From positions 1 through 7,538 of the forward strand of contig CBDURO010000057.1 in the NCBI GenBank assembly GCA_965369995.1: 7,538 bases of DNA, given 5' to 3'. The stretch comes from JAHJCW01 sp965369995 (lineage in GTDB: Bacteria > Fidelibacterota > Marinisomatia > Marinisomatales > JAHJCW01). Below are positions 6,158 to 7,538 of the stretch, piece after piece. A program made the translations under genes and the position numbers. The stretch's first letter is position 1; the number at the start of each line of letters is the position of its first letter. The notes under the pieces were generated by a model. It was given only the letters and a program-made list of their open reading frames with translations. It was not told where the DNA came from and ran no database searches.

Positions 6158-6198
6158 TACAATTATTTGTATTTAACTTTAACGAAAGGAATACCAAA

Positions 6199-6771
6199 AT
6201 GATTATTCTCAAAAAAGCAATGCCATGCACGACATGGTCGTGGCTACTATTGTCAATCACACTGGTCGGATGCTCGTCATACATCTCAAAGGAAGCGCAA
6301 AACAGGTTCCAAGCCCTTGAAGAACCATTCTCTGTCACTGTGTATCCCGTTAATGTAGTCAAGGGAGGTACCATTGAGCATGATGAAGATCTTGCACGTC
6401 AAATTGTAACGTTTTTACAACAGGAGAATCTAGCTGATCCAGTGTTTGGAACTGCGGCGATTGAAATACCAGTTGATTGGAGACACGACCAAGCCAAGAT
6501 GGCCCAGCAAAGTGCCATCGCCTTTGCATCCAATGTGAAAGAAACAGGAATCCAAACAGATTATGCTCTCTTAGTGGAAATTCTCTGTAATACGGATGAA
6601 ACTAAAGTTGGTGGAGTTCATTATTACCTATCTGACAAATTAGGTAATCTAGCCAATGGCGGACTCACGAACTCCCATTGGAAAGAATTCAAAGAGGTCC
6701 AGCCCCATGATCGCCAAGGAGGGTACGAGGTCGTAATACGCATGCTTCGCAAGGATTGGAAGCGAAGTTGA
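6199..6771 (+). CDS. Putative lipoprotein of unknown function
   Basis: The protein has 190 residues. It begins with a type II signal peptide: a K5-K6 basic start, a hydrophobic core at about 13-23 and the lipobox L22-V-G-C25. Cleavage would leave lipid-modified C25 followed by Ser, which fits outer-membrane sorting by the Lol pathway. The mature part is soluble, mixed alpha/beta and without repeats. It includes SVTVYPVNVVKGG, an Asp/Glu-rich DEDLARQIVTFLQQ helix and a GVHYYLSDKLGNLANGG segment. I recognise no enzymatic motif and cannot assign a family. The ATG at 6199 is supported by AAAGGA 8 bases upstream; the internal M8 would shorten the basic region. Sampled lines are about 47-52% G+C, above the host-like genes. 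It stands alone between GTTAGGCG and CGCCTAAC, suggesting transfer as a one-gene cassette. Confidence 0.82.
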   Translation: MIILKKAMPCTTWSWLLLSITLVGCSSYISKEAQNRFQALEEPFSVTVYPVNVVKGGTIEHDEDLARQIVTFLQQENLADPVFGTAAIEIPVDWRHDQAKMAQQSAIAFASNVKETGIQTDYALLVEILCNTDETKVGGVHYYLSDKLGNLANGGLTNSHWKEFKEVQPHDRQGGYEVVIRMLRKDWKRS

Positions 6772-6792
6772 TATAGCTAGTACGCGTAATGT

Positions 6793-6848
6793 CGCCTAAC
6801 TTTCGCTGCTGCTAATACATAGCGTCAGATGAGCTTGGTCGTTATGTA
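6793..6848 (+). other. Possible attC-like recombination site after the lipoprotein gene
   Basis: CGCCTAAC begins the segment, and GCCTAAC fits the integron R'' consensus RYYYAAC. About 40 bases later GTTATGT (6841-6847) is an imperfect R' (its fifth base breaks GTTRRRY). An inner TACATA (6816-6821) pairs with TATGTA (6843-6848). The span of about 54 bases is near the lower limit for attC sites. The inner L-box pairing expected of a true attC is not clear, so this may instead be a decayed site or only an inverted terminal repeat. Confidence 0.3.
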
Positions 6849-6877
6849 GCAAATACAAATAAAGCTATAAAAGGAAT

Positions 6878-7459
6878 TTACTTTATCCCGATTAACTCGT
6901 CTGCTATTTTGTCTGAAGCTGCTTTAATCTCTTTATGTAAAGAGTTCCCATGTGAGTCCATTGTAACTACTGCTTGGAAATCATCAACTTCGATTATCCA
7001 CATTGCTTCCGGTACACCAAATTCTTCTAATTTTACTACACCATGAACTTTTTTAACAGCTTGACCCTGCAGCGTTGCGGCACCACCAACAGCATGAAAA
7101 TACACTGATCCATTCTCACCAAGGGCTTGCAATGTTTTTTCTCCCATACCACCTTTACCCATCACTCCGCGTATTCCGTATTCCTTAATTACAGGACCTT
7201 GATATGGTTCTTCACGAATTGAGGTTGTTGGTCCCGCTGCAACAAATTTCCATTCATCATTTTCCTTTTTTACAACCGGTCCACAATGATAAATCACACT
7301 ACCTTTTAATAGTTCTTTAACATCTTCTTGCTTCTTCTCTAATAGCCAAGTATGAGCCGAATCTCTTCCAGTTAACATAATTCCATTTAACGATACTTCA
7401 TCACCCATTTTTAATTTTCGAATGTCAGCTTCACTGACTGGTAAATTAATCTTAATCAT
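6878..7459 (-). CDS. Class I fumarate hydratase (fumarase), beta subunit
   Basis: This is the small subunit of the two-subunit, 4Fe-4S type fumarase, which interconverts fumarate and malate in the TCA cycle. L(+)-tartrate dehydratase beta (TtdB) is the closest alternative and shares the fold. Conserved stretches of the fumarate-lyase C-terminal domain are GRDSAHTWL (31-39), IYHCGP (56-61), AAGPTTSIREEPYQ (74-87), GIRGVMGKGGMG (95-106) and HAVGGAATL (122-130). The length of 193 is normal for a separate beta subunit. The ATG overlaps the end of the alpha-subunit gene by 8 bases, and a good ribosome site (GAGGTG) lies inside that gene, so the subunits are probably made by coupled translation. 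No clear terminator follows the stop. The cassette-like block begins about 80 bases beyond it. Confidence 0.93.
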   Translation of the reverse strand: MIKINLPVSEADIRKLKMGDEVSLNGIMLTGRDSAHTWLLEKKQEDVKELLKGSVIYHCGPVVKKENDEWKFVAAGPTTSIREEPYQGPVIKEYGIRGVMGKGGMGEKTLQALGENGSVYFHAVGGAATLQGQAVKKVHGVVKLEEFGVPEAMWIIEVDDFQAVVTMDSHGNSLHKEIKAASDKIADELIGIK

Positions 7460-7538
7460 AGCTCACCTCACTTTCTGAATAATTCATTGTACATCGTCTA
7501 TCTGCCCAACAAGAATAGGCAAGTGAGACAAAAAATGA
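7452..7538 (-). CDS. Class I fumarate hydratase, alpha subunit (3' end only)
   Basis: An open minus-strand frame enters from the right edge and ends at TAA (7452-7454), giving 28 visible codons, including SLAYSCWADRRCTMNYSES. A CWA-x-RR element followed by a short tail is what I expect at the C-terminus of fumarase/tartrate dehydratase alpha subunits, which bind the Fe-S cluster. The frame overlaps the beta-subunit start as ATGATTAA, and alpha-then-beta order is standard. The rest of the gene lies outside the window, so the assignment rests on this motif plus the neighbour. Confidence 0.75.
   Translation of the reverse strand, partial: SFFVSLAYSCWADRRCTMNYSESEVSYD

Noticed and set aside
6147..6374. 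Minus-strand 75-codon frame opposite the lipoprotein start
   Set aside because: The opposite strand has a lipobox, ribosome site and cassette edges in the right order; this frame has none of these.
6840..6877. Terminator for the fumarase transcript
   Set aside because: No stem with a T-run is present after the minus-strand stop. The TACATA/TATGTA pairing is too weak and lacks a U-tract.
1..7538. CRISPR array, toxin-antitoxin pair, phage genes or transposase
   Set aside because: No regularly spaced repeats, no nuclease, antitoxin, capsid or DDE transposase motifs were found in any frame.

Overview
The window looks like chromosomal DNA from an AT-rich Gram-negative bacterium. A LptF/LptG permease implies lipopolysaccharide export, and there is an outer-membrane-type lipoprotein signal. 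The long coiled-coil insert in the permease and the short dispersed palindromes would fit an environmental lineage of the Bacteroidota/Chlorobi/Marinimicrobia (FCB) type. That placement is a guess from gene style only; no rRNA or marker gene is present.

Layout, left to right. At 5-323, two tRNA genes on the minus strand (Pro-UGG and His-GUG) flank a spacer that holds a broken copy of part of the tRNA-Pro gene, interrupted by two small hairpin sequences. At 324-484 there is a repeat-rich leader. At 485-3146, a LptF/LptG-family permease gene and a pyrimidine-nucleoside/thymidine phosphorylase gene form a tight plus-strand pair separated by one base. A perfect 43-bp palindrome (3146-3188) acts as a shared terminator against the convergent class A penicillin-binding protein gene (3207-5363, minus). 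At 6878-7538, the beta-subunit gene and the very end of the alpha-subunit gene of a two-subunit class I (Fe-S) fumarate hydratase lie on the minus strand and overlap by 8 bases.

The accessory part is 5541-6800, between the PBP gene and the fumarase genes. It carries two plus-strand orphan genes: a small four-helix membrane protein and a 190-residue lipoprotein. Their base composition is visibly richer in G+C than the neighbours. Each is preceded by a GTTRRRY-type heptamer (GTTAGAC, GTTAGGC). The second gene is also closed by the inverted copy (CGCCTAAC). This resembles integron-type gene cassettes stranded without an integrase, or another small cassette-like insertion. A tiny 18-codon reading frame with an excellent Shine-Dalgarno site lies between them and ends exactly at a cassette boundary.

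Functionally the core genes are ordinary envelope biogenesis (LPS transport, peptidoglycan synthesis), nucleoside salvage and TCA-cycle enzymes. They are linked by position rather than by one pathway. I see no CRISPR array, transposase, phage gene or defence system. The possible novelty is limited to the cassette-like block and the small repeats.
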